This document shows, in pieces, positions 25,792 through 34,765 of a DNA stretch of 64,000 bases. The stretch covers positions 1-64,000 of the forward strand of contig JAJDAC010000042.1 in assembly GCA_029262065.1 (NCBI GenBank), given 5' to 3'. Below the pieces are notes generated by a model that worked only from the letters and a program-made list of their open reading frames with translations, had not been told where the DNA came from and made no database searches. Position 1 is the stretch's first letter. Each line of letters opens with the position of its first letter. A program made the position numbers and the translations under genes. This DNA comes from Candidatus Krumholzibacteriota bacterium. GTDB taxonomy: Bacteria; Krumholzibacteriota; Krumholzibacteriia; JAJRXK01.

Positions 25792-26499
25792 TCAGCCGCC
25801 GAAGCGCGCCTTGATGGCGCCGAAACTGTCGCGGATAACCGTCACACCGGCGGGACCCGACTCGACGCGGTAGGACAACCAGTCCCACTGACTCGCCCCG
25901 ATGTCGAGCATGCTCAACGAACCCACCAGTAAGCGACCCACGCCAAGTTCCCCGCCACCCTGCGGCGTCGCCTGAAGAACCCGTTCACCGTCGACGAACA
26001 GGCTGAACGGTTCGGGGGCGTTACCGTCGGACGCTGTTTTCACGAACTCCAACTCGCGGTATTCCGACAGGTCCAACGGGGCACCGGCGAGCCATCGGAA
26101 CTCGCGGCCCCGGCGTTCCACCAACTCGACCCGGTCGGGGTAGAGGCGCACGATCACTTCCACACCCGGCCGAGCGATCTCCATGGTGGCGCCTTGACCC
26201 TGTAGATTCGACAGCACCTTGACGCGGGCCTGCAGCGTAACGCGGTGTTCGGCCTTGATCTCACCCAGGAGGGTCTGAAACGCGATGTTGTCGGAACGAC
26301 TGTTGTCGTTGATGAGCAGGCTCTCGTCGTTCATGACGAGGGTGTGCCCGGCTCCCACCCGCTCCCACGGGGCGGTCTCTGCATCGAGCGGAGCGCCCAT
26401 GTCATGGCGAACCTCCACCAGCACCGTAGGGTCGGCGACGGCGGCGGTCGCGAACATCAGCAATGCGCCGGCGAGTATCATGCGAGAGAATTGCGACAA
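25792..26499 (-). CDS. Secreted beta-sandwich protein of unknown function
   Basis: 235 residues. TTG 26499 is preferred (AGGA about 10 bp upstream); ATG 26481 is the alternative. Signal peptide ending TAAVA|DP. The body looks like a concanavalin/LamG-type jelly roll by its pattern of short strands and the LFVDGERVLQATPQGGG segment, which resembles family 'DGxLV..' turns. No catalytic residues can be assigned. Divergent from the choice-of-anchor-B gene (200 bp between starts). Confidence 0.6.
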   Translation of the reverse strand: MSQFSRMILAGALLMFATAAVADPTVLVEVRHDMGAPLDAETAPWERVGAGHTLVMNDESLLINDNSRSDNIAFQTLLGEIKAEHRVTLQARVKVLSNLQGQGATMEIARPGVEVIVRLYPDRVELVERRGREFRWLAGAPLDLSEYRELEFVKTASDGNAPEPFSLFVDGERVLQATPQGGGELGVGRLLVGSLSMLDIGASQWDWLSYRVESGPAGVTVIRDSFGAIKARFGG

Positions 26500-26599
26500 G
26501 CGGTTCGATCCTGGTGCGTTGAGAGTTCAGGAAGTGTAGCACGCGCCGGCCGCGAGAAGATCCATTCATCACCGCGACCTCGTGTTCAGCCTTTGTCCT

Positions 26600-26608
26600 T
26601 GGTATACT
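26600..26608 (+). promoter_or_regulatory. Extended -10 promoter of the choice-of-anchor-B gene
   Basis: TGG followed by TATACT (26603-26608), an extended -10 with the same hexamer as in front of the LytS-type gene. The predicted leader is about 85 nt. No good -35. Confidence 0.4.
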
Positions 26609-26699
26609 TGCGCGGCGTTGGCCTTGGCCCCCCTTTCCCGTCGGGTTCCATCGTTTCCAGACCTTCCAAAGAATTCCAACCCTGTTAGGAGACCGTGGG

Positions 26700-29150
26700 A
26701 TGACTCCCTCTCGCACGATTTCATTTCTGCTGGCGCTGCTGGCGTTGACCTTGCCGATCGCTGATCTGACGCCTGGGGTATTCGCCCAGGGCGGCGTCCA
26801 CATGACGGTGCTGGGCGAATTGGACGAGTACCAGGAGTACTCGGACATCTGGGGCTACACCGACGAGTTCGGCAACGAGTACGCCCTCATGGGTAGCTTC
26901 AGCGGTACCTCGGTCATCAACGTGACCGACCCCGCGAATCCGGTGGAGACCGGGTACTTCCCGGGGCCTTCCACGTTCTGGCGAGACATCAAGACCTACG
27001 GTGACTACGCCTATGTGGTAACCGAGGGCAGCGGCGGCGGCCTGGTCATCATCGACCTGACCGATCCCGACAACCCCACGCTCGGCCCGACGTTCTTTGG
27101 CGGCAGTTACGACACCGCACACAACATCTACATCGAAGAGGCTACCGGACGCGCGTATCTATGTGGCGCCAACGAGATCGTCATGGACGTTCCGCGCACG
27201 TTGATTCTGGATGTAGCTACCAATCCCTTGGCTCCGGTGGTGCTTGGAAGCCACACCACCCGATACATCCACGACCTCTACGTGCGCAACAACATCGCCT
27301 ACGTGGCCGAGATCGCTGACAACACGTTCAGCATCTTCGATTGGTCCAACCCCGCAACGCCGAACGTGCTGCTGGCGGGGCCGCAGTCCTACCCCGGCTC
27401 GGACACCCACAACACCTGGCTGACCGACGACGGCAACACCATGATCACCAGCGACGAGCAGGCGGGCGCCTCGGTTCGCTTCTGGGATATCACGAACCTG
27501 GGCAGCATTCCGGAGGTCGCGAGCTACCGCTCCGACGCACCCAACGTGATCCTGCACAATGTGCTGGTGAACGGCGACTTCGCGTACGTTTCGTACTACA
27601 GCGAAGGTGTGCACGTACTGGATGTCACCGACCCCACCCTGCCGGTTCGCGCGGCTTGGGAAGACACGTTCATCGGAGGCAACGGCGGCTTCAACGGCGC
27701 CTGGGGCGTGTACCCGTATCTGCCTTCGGGCAATATCCTGGTCAGCGACATCGAGCGCGGGCTGTTGGTCCTCAACGTCGATAGCGATCTGGGCAAGGTG
27801 CGTGGCGTGGTTACCGAGATGGGAATAGGTACCTTGCTCGACAACGCCACGGTGGAGTTGGTCGAGGGACCGCAGTCGGTGGTCACCGGCACGCCCGGCA
27901 GGTACGGCATGATCGATGGCGCGGGCACCTACACCCTGAACGCCACCCGAGAGGGCTTCATCGACTTCCAGACCACGGTGGCCCTTACCGTGGGCGGCGA
28001 CCTGACCGTGGACATTGCCATGGAGCGTTTGCCTAACGCCGATATCACCGGCGTTGTCGAAGCCGAGCAGGGCAACAAGGTACTGGCTCCATCCGGGCTG
28101 GGCGACGCCACGATCGAGCTGGTGGGCACGGGATTCTCCACCGTCAGCGGACCAACGGGTGACTACACGTTGCCTCAGGTTACCCTGGGCAACTACGCCA
28201 TGCGCGTGTCACGGCCCGGCTTCGGTAGCCGTGAGTTCAACATCAACGTCGTCGATGGCGCGAACGTGCGCGACATCGAGCTGTTCCCATCCGCGGTATA
28301 CGAAACCTTCGATGCCGACGCCAACTTCACGGTAAGCGGCACCGCCACCACCGGAATCTGGGAACGCGTGGTGCCTCTGGGTAGCGGAGGCGGCGCCGTT
28401 CAACCGGATGTTGATGCAACCCTGGGCGCCAGCAATGGGATCTGCTACGTAACCGGAAACGCATCGAGCGCCGGCGCGAACATCGGCGAAAACGACGTGG
28501 ATGGTGGCACCACCATCCTGCTTTCATCCATCATCGACATGTCGGGCCTTAGCGACCCCTACGTGAGGTACGCGCGCTGGTACGTCAACAGTGCGGGTGG
28601 CTCGCCCGGCCAGGATATCTTTCGCGTGAACATCAGCAACGACGGAGGCTCGAACTGGTTCACGCTCGAGTCGACCAACAGCGACATCAAACCCTGGACG
28701 CGCGTGGATTTTCGGGTAACCGATACCCTGCCCCCCACCAACAACATGCAGATCCGTTTCATCGCGGAAGACGCCGGGGCGGGTAGCATTGTGGAAGCGG
28801 CGATCGACGATTTCGAGGTTTACGGCAACAACACCGCACCTACCGGCGTCGGCGATACCACTCCGACTTCGCGAGCACCGCTGCAACTGCTGGCGGCACC
28901 GAACCCGTTCAACCCCCGCACGGAGTTGTCGTTCACGCTGAGCTCGCCTTCACGGGTCGCGTTGGACATCTACGACGCGCGCGGGCGCCACGTCGCCAAC
29001 ATACTGACCGAACGTTTGCCGGCCGGCGATCACCGGCCCGCATGGAACGGGACCGACGGCTCCGGTAACGTCGTGGCCAGCGGCGTCTACATGGCCATGC
29101 TGCGCACCGACACGGAACGGTCGGTGAGGAAACTGACGCTGACCAAGTAG
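26700..29150 (+). CDS. Choice-of-anchor-B family secreted protein with FlgD-like C-terminal sorting domain
   Basis: 816 residues; AGGAG precedes the ATG. Signal peptide (FLLALLALTLPIADLTPGVFA). Residues about 35-365 form the choice-of-anchor-B beta-propeller (YSDIWGYTDEFGNEYALMGS, TSVINVTDPANPVE, WRDIKTYGDYAYVVTEG, DTHNTWLTDDGNTM). Residues about 365-530 are two carboxypeptidase-regulatory-like Ig domains. A jelly-roll segment follows (about 540-710), and the last 95 residues match the FlgD Ig-like/secretion-type sorting module (APNPFNPRTELSFTL, VALDIYDARGRHV, WNGTDGSGNVVASGVYMAML). The arrangement indicates an exported, surface-anchored or released protein. The anchoring machinery is not in this window. 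Confidence 0.9.
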   Translation: MTPSRTISFLLALLALTLPIADLTPGVFAQGGVHMTVLGELDEYQEYSDIWGYTDEFGNEYALMGSFSGTSVINVTDPANPVETGYFPGPSTFWRDIKTYGDYAYVVTEGSGGGLVIIDLTDPDNPTLGPTFFGGSYDTAHNIYIEEATGRAYLCGANEIVMDVPRTLILDVATNPLAPVVLGSHTTRYIHDLYVRNNIAYVAEIADNTFSIFDWSNPATPNVLLAGPQSYPGSDTHNTWLTDDGNTMITSDEQAGASVRFWDITNLGSIPEVASYRSDAPNVILHNVLVNGDFAYVSYYSEGVHVLDVTDPTLPVRAAWEDTFIGGNGGFNGAWGVYPYLPSGNILVSDIERGLLVLNVDSDLGKVRGVVTEMGIGTLLDNATVELVEGPQSVVTGTPGRYGMIDGAGTYTLNATREGFIDFQTTVALTVGGDLTVDIAMERLPNADITGVVEAEQGNKVLAPSGLGDATIELVGTGFSTVSGPTGDYTLPQVTLGNYAMRVSRPGFGSREFNINVVDGANVRDIELFPSAVYETFDADANFTVSGTATTGIWERVVPLGSGGGAVQPDVDATLGASNGICYVTGNASSAGANIGENDVDGGTTILLSSIIDMSGLSDPYVRYARWYVNSAGGSPGQDIFRVNISNDGGSNWFTLESTNSDIKPWTRVDFRVTDTLPPTNNMQIRFIAEDAGAGSIVEAAIDDFEVYGNNTAPTGVGDTTPTSRAPLQLLAAPNPFNPRTELSFTLSSPSRVALDIYDARGRHVANILTERLPAGDHRPAWNGTDGSGNVVASGVYMAMLRTDTERSVRKLTLTK

Positions 29151-29212
29151 CCCCCCGGTAACTCGTGAGAACAAGCCCCTCGGTGTTCCAACCGGGGGGC
29201 CTCTTCGTTGTC
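29151..29212 (+). terminator. Terminator formed by dispersed repeat, copy A
   Basis: Immediately after the choice-of-anchor-B stop codon. Hairpin GCCCCTCGGT (29175-29184) with ACCGGGGGGC (29191-29200): 10 bp including one G-U, 6-nt loop, followed by a CTCTTCGTTGT tail. A competing perfect 9-bp pairing exists between CCCCCCGGT (29151-29159) and ACCGGGGGG (29191-29199). The same sequence recurs near 32.94 and 33.05-33.10 kb. Confidence 0.65.
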
Positions 29213-29239
29213 CCGCAACGGGGAGCGACGAACGGCTGG

Positions 29240-29423
29240 ATTCTCTGACGCTCGCCAGTTCAACTCCGGGGTGCCTTTTCCCACCAGTGCTGGCGAGCGT
29301 ATTCTGACGCCGGCCTGGCGAACCTCGGTGGGGGTTTGGGGGCAGGGCCTTGTACGCCCTGGATATTCTGACGCCGGCCGGGCGAACTTCGGTGGGGGTT
29401 GTTTCCACGAGTACCGGCCGGCG
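29240..29423. repeat. Three tandem imperfect 61-64-bp units, each with an inverted repeat
   Basis: Units begin at 29240 (ATTCTCTGACGCTCGCC), 29301 and 29365 (both ATTCTGACGCCGGCC), with GGCGAAC and TCGGTGGGGGTT shared by units 2 and 3. Each unit has its own inverted repeat: 11 bp (29248-29258 with 29290-29300), 6 bp (29343-29348 with 29356-29361) and 10 bp (29372-29381 with 29414-29423). The rest of the 29213-29705 interval holds no gene I can support. Confidence 0.7.
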
Positions 29424-29705
29424 AGGGCGGTGGTGCTGATGGCCGGAAGCTTCACGAGCCCGACGGCATTGGCTCCCTGGCCTGCCGCCGTAGTTCCACC
29501 CCCGGAGGGCTACCGTTCCGACCACTGGAGAGATTGGAGGCCCCAGCCGCCGGATCGGATTCCACCGCCCTCTTCAAGATCAGACGACGATTCGGCCCAT
29601 CTCCCCCCACTACCACGAGAATAGCGGACGGCCCGGCTTGCTTTTTGCGCTTCGCTCGGCCGCAGCGCCCTGCGTTACGTCCAGCCCACTGGGAGATTCC
29701 ACGCC

Positions 29706-31499
29706 GTGTCGGCCCCCACCAGCCCCCCCATCGACCTGGATTCGACCATGGAGTCGATCGTGGTCGCGCTGCGCACGCGCCGGCCTGATACCTGGCCGGA
29801 AGTCATCTCTCACTTCCTTTTCGCTCTTCGATCGCCCGATGAGGCCTCTTCAGACCGCCTGAGGGGCCCGCTGCAGCGCTTCGAGGCTCTACTTCGGGCT
29901 GCCGACCCGATTTCGGCCGCTGATGTCGTGGCGGGCGAAATCCGGCCGCTACTAGGAGGCAAACCGGTCTCGCTGCTTGCCCGGACCCACCCGGAGGAGC
30001 CGCATGGCCCGAGGTGGCAATCCCAGATCGAGGCCGATCGAGAACTGGCGTGGCAGCGGTCGGCCCTGCCAGAGGACTGGGAAGTGTTGGTGCTGGTGGG
30101 CTGCGCCAGGAGCCTGCTACTCGAATCAATGGCCCGAGACGGAAAGTCGATCGTGGCGTGGGAACCGGACGACGCCGGGCGACGAGCGGCCCAAGACCTC
30201 TCGGCGAGGTATCCGAACGTTGAACTGGCCGACGAGACATCGGCTCCGACCACGAACCGAATCGCCTGGTGGATCCACCCGGCTGTGTCCGAACGCGATG
30301 CGCGAACCGCGGTGCGCTATGCGTGCCAGCTCCAGACGCCGGCGCCAACCACCAACGCTGGTTCCACGCGCCGTTCGGGAACCATCGCGCTGCTCACCCT
30401 GGGCCGGGATTTCCATGGCGTGGCTGAAATCACGCGTGCGCTGGGGCGCCGAGGTAGGGAGGTGCAGGTGGTGGACGCCACCGACGGTCAATCCGCGGTC
30501 ACCCTGCTCGCACGCTCGCGTCCAACGGGGCTGCTTTCGATCAACGGACGCGCGCTGCGCCGTAGCCCTGAGCTTCGCGCGTTTCTCGACGCCTCCGACC
30601 TTCCCTGCGCCGTGTGGTTCGTAGACGATCCCGAGGTGGCCATGCAGGATTCGTTGGCCGAGCTGGGCGGACGCATCAAGGCCTTCGCCTGGGAACGCTC
30701 CGCGGTGGCTCGGCTACGGGCGCTTGGATTCGACGACGCGAGCTTCCTACCCCTGGCCTGCGACCCCGCAGCTCTCGACCGGGCCCGGCAGCTCAACCCC
30801 TACCCGAATCCGCCGGCGATCGCCTGGGTTGCCAGCAGCTACGCCGGCGAGGATCGACCGCGAACGAACCTGGGCGAGGGAGAGCGATCGTTGGTGGATG
30901 CGTTCGCGCAGGTGAGTGCACGTGACCGTCGGGTGTCGCCTTCGGCGGTTCGCATCGCGCTGGCGCATTGGGCAGGCCTTGAGACCGTCGACGCGAATCG
31001 GTTGCTTCAGATTCAGGCCATGGCCTTGGATACGAGCGCGGCAAACCGGCGTGGCGCGCTGGCGCGAGCGCTGTTGCCGCTGGGCCTTCAGATCTATGGC
31101 GATCCCGGCGGCTGGCAACGCGTCCTGGGAGGAACACAAGGTTTGAATCCAGACGTTGCCTACCGAAGTCACGTACCGGGATTGTACTCAGCGGCGGGGT
31201 TGTGTGTAGATCTGCCTCACCCGCAAATGCCCACGGCGGTCACCCAACGTGCCTTCGACGTGCCCGCGTGCCACGGTCTGTTGCTGGCGGAAGACACTTC
31301 GGACCTGCGCGAACACTTCGACGTGGGCACCGAGGTCCTGGCTTTTGAAACCGTGGAGCATGCCCGCGACATGGCCGCCTGGGCGCTTGCGAACCCCGAG
31401 CCGGCGATGCGGATGCGGCAACGGGCTCACGACCGCGCGCGCGGCGAGCATACCTACGACCAACGGGTCGCCCGGTTGCTCGACCGAATGGGCTTCTGA
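29706..31499 (+). CDS. CgeB-like / family 1-type glycosyltransferase
   Basis: 597 residues from a GTG with GGGAG upstream. The N-terminal 225 residues are a poorly conserved Rossmann-like domain (VLVLVGCARSLLLESM, IVAWEPDDAG). Residues about 225-597 resemble the CgeB/DUF3880-Glyco_trans_1_2 group: SGTIALLTLGRDFHGVAEI, PCAVWFVDDPEVAMQD, IAWVASSYAGEDRP, and the C-terminal LCVDLPHPQMPTAVTQRAFD...ACHGLLLAEDTSDLREHFDVGTEV segment, characteristic of the spore-maturation CgeB domain. Such proteins are usually cytoplasmic glycosyltransferases acting on flagella or surface glycans. No signal peptide or transmembrane helix. Confidence 0.75.
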   Translation: MSAPTSPPIDLDSTMESIVVALRTRRPDTWPEVISHFLFALRSPDEASSDRLRGPLQRFEALLRAADPISAADVVAGEIRPLLGGKPVSLLARTHPEEPHGPRWQSQIEADRELAWQRSALPEDWEVLVLVGCARSLLLESMARDGKSIVAWEPDDAGRRAAQDLSARYPNVELADETSAPTTNRIAWWIHPAVSERDARTAVRYACQLQTPAPTTNAGSTRRSGTIALLTLGRDFHGVAEITRALGRRGREVQVVDATDGQSAVTLLARSRPTGLLSINGRALRRSPELRAFLDASDLPCAVWFVDDPEVAMQDSLAELGGRIKAFAWERSAVARLRALGFDDASFLPLACDPAALDRARQLNPYPNPPAIAWVASSYAGEDRPRTNLGEGERSLVDAFAQVSARDRRVSPSAVRIALAHWAGLETVDANRLLQIQAMALDTSAANRRGALARALLPLGLQIYGDPGGWQRVLGGTQGLNPDVAYRSHVPGLYSAAGLCVDLPHPQMPTAVTQRAFDVPACHGLLLAEDTSDLREHFDVGTEVLAFETVEHARDMAAWALANPEPAMRMRQRAHDRARGEHTYDQRVARLLDRMGF

Positions 31500-31500
31500 C

Positions 31501-31548
31501 AAAAAAATAAGGGAGCAGATCCTTGGCCTGGGCCTCGGATCTACTCCC
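31501..31548 (-). terminator. Rho-independent terminator of the EAL-HDOD gene
   Basis: On the minus strand a 12-bp stem with one mismatch (31548-31537 with 31522-31511, GGGAGTAGATCC type) is followed by TTATTTTTTT (31510-31501). It lies directly after the CgeB-like stop, so it may also limit read-through on the plus strand. Confidence 0.75.
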
Positions 31549-31651
31549 CATCCTGTCCTTCCAATCGCTGAGAATTGCACGCGGCATGCCAACGCCTGCC
31601 GCCGTTGCAACGACGTCACTTACAGTCTGCGCTGCAAGGAACAACCGTACC

Positions 31652-32890
31652 TCACGGGACACCGCTCGCACCCTGAGGAACACCCAGACCAAGGTGGCGG
31701 ACCGTTTCCTCGGCCCAATCGATGGCGTCGAGATACGCGGCTCGGATCTCCTCGACCGAAAGATCGCCGCATTTCACGTCTTGCCAGTGTCCTCGCTCGT
31801 ACGCGAGCACGCAGGCCAACACCAGACCCTTCTCGCCCTCGCAAGCCAGCAACGCCTCTTGCAATTCGCCACTGAGGGAGAGTTGGTCCAGGACCTCACC
31901 CATGGGCAGATCCAACAGCGCGTCCAGCAACGAGAACAGACCCACGGTGAAGTAGACTTCCGAGTCCGGCTTCTTCTGCGCCTCGGCCAGACACTGCGCC
32001 ATCTTGGCGCGCACCATGGCGGCCACTACAAGCTCGGGCGGCTTCTCGTCGATGTTGGAAAGCATGAGCAGACTGACCCAACCACGGATTCTTTCCACGC
32101 CCAACAACACGAGAGTCTGGCGAATCGATTCGATGCGCGTGGTCAATCCGTAGTAGGCCGAATTGATGAGCCGCAGCAGTTTGTAGCTCAGCGAAAGATC
32201 TTCGCGAATGATGCGCTCGAGCTCGGGCAACTCGACGTTGGGATCCTGCAGTCGCGTGAGCAAGCGAAGCGTGGCCAGGCGATTGGGCGGTACGCGTTGA
32301 CCTCGCATGAGGCGGGGCCGACTCAGGAAATAGCCCTGAAACAGACTGAATCCCATTTCCCGGCATTGCTCGTATTGTTCGAGGGTTTCCACTTTCTCGG
32401 CCAACAGCACCGGACTCCATGGTTTCAGGAGTTGAACTTGCCGTTCGAGTTCGCGCGGTCCCAAGGCAAGCACATCCAGCTTCACGATGTGCGCCAGATC
32501 GAGCAGCGGATCCATCGTGGAGTCGTACTCGAAGTCATCCAACGCGATGCGGTAGCCCGCGGCGACGTAGTCACGGACACTCGCCACCAGCTCGTCATCG
32601 ACGGTCATCCCCTCGAGTATCTCAAGCACGACCCGATCGTGGGGAAACGGTACCTGCCGGTCTTGCGCAAAGAAGCCGCGGCTCAGATTCAGGAACGCCG
32701 GAACATCCCCCACTACGCGGTCGAGACCGATCTCGAGGAAGCAGTTCGTGATGACCTGGAGCGAAGCGTCCTCGACGTCATCGAATTCGGCCGAGACGGA
32801 AGTGGCCCCGGCTCGAAACAGGATTTCGTAGCCGATCACTTCCAGATCTCGGTCGAAAATGGGTTGGCGGGCGAGAAAGACGTCAGACAT
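31652..32890 (-). CDS. EAL-HDOD (YuxH-type) signalling protein
   Basis: 412 residues from ATG 32890. N-terminal EAL-like domain (about 1-200): FLARQPIFDRDLEVIGYEIL, then RVVLEILE, LDDFEYD, VKLDVLAL; the metal-binding and catalytic acids of active c-di-GMP phosphodiesterases are largely replaced, as is usual in the YuxH group. C-terminal HDOD domain (about 205-390): DLSLSYKLLRLINSAYYGL, ESIRQTLVLLGVERIRGW, FTVGLFSLLDALLDLPM. These proteins act in signalling and motility, mostly by binding rather than hydrolysis. Monocistronic with its own terminator. Confidence 0.9.
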   Translation of the reverse strand: MSDVFLARQPIFDRDLEVIGYEILFRAGATSVSAEFDDVEDASLQVITNCFLEIGLDRVVGDVPAFLNLSRGFFAQDRQVPFPHDRVVLEILEGMTVDDELVASVRDYVAAGYRIALDDFEYDSTMDPLLDLAHIVKLDVLALGPRELERQVQLLKPWSPVLLAEKVETLEQYEQCREMGFSLFQGYFLSRPRLMRGQRVPPNRLATLRLLTRLQDPNVELPELERIIREDLSLSYKLLRLINSAYYGLTTRIESIRQTLVLLGVERIRGWVSLLMLSNIDEKPPELVVAAMVRAKMAQCLAEAQKKPDSEVYFTVGLFSLLDALLDLPMGEVLDQLSLSGELQEALLACEGEKGLVLACVLAYERGHWQDVKCGDLSVEEIRAAYLDAIDWAEETVRHLGLGVPQGASGVP

Positions 32891-32930
32891 ATCGGATGGG
32901 CGTTGCCAGGGCCGTGCCAAGCCCCCGGTG

Positions 32931-33102
32931 GCCCCCAGGTAACTCGTGAGAACGGGCCCGCTGATGGAACAACCGGGGGGCCTTCTTGGTCCCAGGCCCC
33001 ACCGCGGTTCAACCGGGGGCTTTCTTCACTCGAATCCGGGAGACGAAGAAGGCCCCCCGGTTGTTCTGCCGAGGGGCCTGTTCGCACGAGATACCGGGGG
33101 GG
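32931..33102. repeat. Inverted cluster of the dispersed terminator-like repeat (copies B, C and a partial copy)
   Basis: Copy B (plus orientation, 32931-32995) shares GGTAACTCGTGAGAAC and AACCGGGGGGCCTTCTT with copy A at 29.15 kb. Copy C is the same element on the minus strand (33102-33045). A partial copy (AACCGGGGGCTTTCTTC, 33011-33027) lies between them. No gene is supported in 32891-33115. Confidence 0.75.
33041..33078 (-). terminator. pckA terminator (repeat copy C)
   Basis: On the minus strand GGCCCCTCGG (33078-33069) pairs with CCGGGGGGCC (33060-33051), 10 bp with one G-U and an 8-nt loop, then TTCTTCGTCT. It begins about 38 bp after the pckA stop. Confidence 0.65.
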
Positions 33103-33115
33103 CGGGGGGCCGGGG

Positions 33116-34669
33116 CTACAAAGCCGCGGCGATCGCCGGCTCCAGGCCCTCGAACTTCTTCAGGTAGTCGCCACGCTCGCGCTTCAGGCGAGCCACGTGA
33201 TCCTTGTACTCATCTAGCCGACCCGCGCGGTCGTACAGCTCGCGGGGGCGCAGGATATCGTGGTCGGAGTCATCGATGCCCGGCACCGAGACCGCGACGT
33301 CGTAGCCGAAGTCCGAATCCTTCTCCCACGTGATGGTGTTCTCGGCAATGGCTTTGACGATGGCACTGCTGTGGGGGATCTTGACCTTCTTGCTGTCGGC
33401 CACGTCCTCGGTACCGCCCACGCGGCCGGTATTCATGAGGTAGACCTCCATCGGGCTGCCTTTCAGCAACTCGAGCATGCGATTGCCTTGCTGACGATGG
33501 AGCAGCGGAAAGAAGGGGTTCGTGCCCGGTACGCGGAGGCTCTTGCCTTCCTCTTCCTTACCGCCCGCGCTGGTCCCCTTGGTCTCACCCAACATGAAGA
33601 ACGCCGCGGCCTGGGGCCCGCTCAGCCGAGCCACGCCCGGGATGATGTTCTCGTTGCAGTTCAGAATGAGCAGGAAGTCGGCCTTGCCCAGGCTGCGGGC
33701 ATCGGCCGCACCTTTGACGTTTTTCATGGGAAACACCGCGCGCCCGTTCTTGGTGTAGCTGGTGTCGAAGAAATCGACCTTGCCGTCATCGTCCATGCTC
33801 ACGTTTTCCATGTAGGTGTCGGGTGTGCACACGGCGGCATGGATGGTGGGCTCGTAACGCGGATCCAACCCGAAGGTCTTCGCGAAGCAACCGTTCTCGG
33901 TCGCGTAGACCTTGCCACCAGGCATCAAGGCGCAGAAATCATCCTGCACGGGCTCGCTGTCGTTCTGTTTCGTGAACGTGGTGGTGGTTTTTCCCGTGCC
34001 CGAAAGTCCCACGATCAGGCCGACCTTCTGCTTCCCTTCCACCGGAATCACCTTGCAGCCGGCGTGCAGCGAGAGACCGCCGCGGTCGTACACCAGCTTG
34101 TTCCACATGCGCAGGCCGCCCTTCTTGCTTTCGCCGAAGTAGTCGCTGTTGAATACACGCGTAACGCATGAGTCCAGATCCACCGCGATCAGTCGATCGT
34201 TCGGGTAGCCCTCCATCTTCATGTTGGGCGTATAGATCACCGTGGTCTCAGGTTCGAAGTCGGCGTCGCCGACGCCCGGACCGTCGTAGTACAGGTGCTT
34301 TTGCATGGCGGCGATGTTCGCGGCCGATGGCTCGATGATGAGGCGGGCGCGCGTGCGGAATTCGGGGTCATTTCCGATGTAGCCATCGATGACGATCATT
34401 TCCTGCTCGCGGATGTACGCGTTTTGGGCCTCGGCCACGCGGGTGCCCTCTTTGCGATCGATGGTCTGATCGCTGTGTTGTTCGGGCTTGTCGGTGACGA
34501 TGTACGTGCTAGCTTTGCTTCTGGCTGTCACCTCGGTCGCGGTATTCAGGTTGTCGAACTCCGAGACTCGACAGTTGGATTGCTTCCGGGCCAGTTCGCG
34601 CAGGACTTCGTGCGTCGGATTGAAGATGACGTTGCGCGGCTCGACCGGCAGACTGTATTCGCGAAGCAT
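33116..34669 (-). CDS. pckA: Phosphoenolpyruvate carboxykinase (ATP)
   Basis: 517 residues; ATG 34669 with AGGAGG four bases upstream. Converts oxaloacetate plus ATP to PEP, CO2 and ADP, the first committed step of gluconeogenesis. Signatures: NTATEVTARSKASTYIVTDK, the P-loop GLSGTGKTTTT (about residues 222-232), the second metal/nucleotide region FGLDPRYEP and the active-site DDFCAL. The C-terminal YLMNTGRVGG segment and NTITWEKD are also conserved. Length is normal for the ATP family, which here has a slightly unusual insertion between the P-loop and the metal site (GTSAGGKEEEGKSLRVPGTN). Monocistronic, ended by repeat copy C. Confidence 0.95.
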   Translation of the reverse strand: MLREYSLPVEPRNVIFNPTHEVLRELARKQSNCRVSEFDNLNTATEVTARSKASTYIVTDKPEQHSDQTIDRKEGTRVAEAQNAYIREQEMIVIDGYIGNDPEFRTRARLIIEPSAANIAAMQKHLYYDGPGVGDADFEPETTVIYTPNMKMEGYPNDRLIAVDLDSCVTRVFNSDYFGESKKGGLRMWNKLVYDRGGLSLHAGCKVIPVEGKQKVGLIVGLSGTGKTTTTFTKQNDSEPVQDDFCALMPGGKVYATENGCFAKTFGLDPRYEPTIHAAVCTPDTYMENVSMDDDGKVDFFDTSYTKNGRAVFPMKNVKGAADARSLGKADFLLILNCNENIIPGVARLSGPQAAAFFMLGETKGTSAGGKEEEGKSLRVPGTNPFFPLLHRQQGNRMLELLKGSPMEVYLMNTGRVGGTEDVADSKKVKIPHSSAIVKAIAENTITWEKDSDFGYDVAVSVPGIDDSDHDILRPRELYDRAGRLDEYKDHVARLKRERGDYLKKFEGLEPAIAAAL

Positions 34670-34765
34670 CCGTCCTCCTGTTGCCCCTGGAAAATGGCCG
34701 GGGCGGTGAGTTTCTGCCCGAAGATGGGCCACCAAACACCCCAGATTAGGTCAAGCCGGAGAGCC

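Noticed and set aside
29208-29624. 138-residue plus-strand frame over the tandem hairpin repeats
   Set aside because: Proline/arginine-rich without homology; the DNA is explained by repeats and palindromes.
31523-33217. 564-residue plus-strand frame
   Set aside because: Antisense to the EAL-HDOD gene and continuing through the repeat cluster; no domain or RBS.
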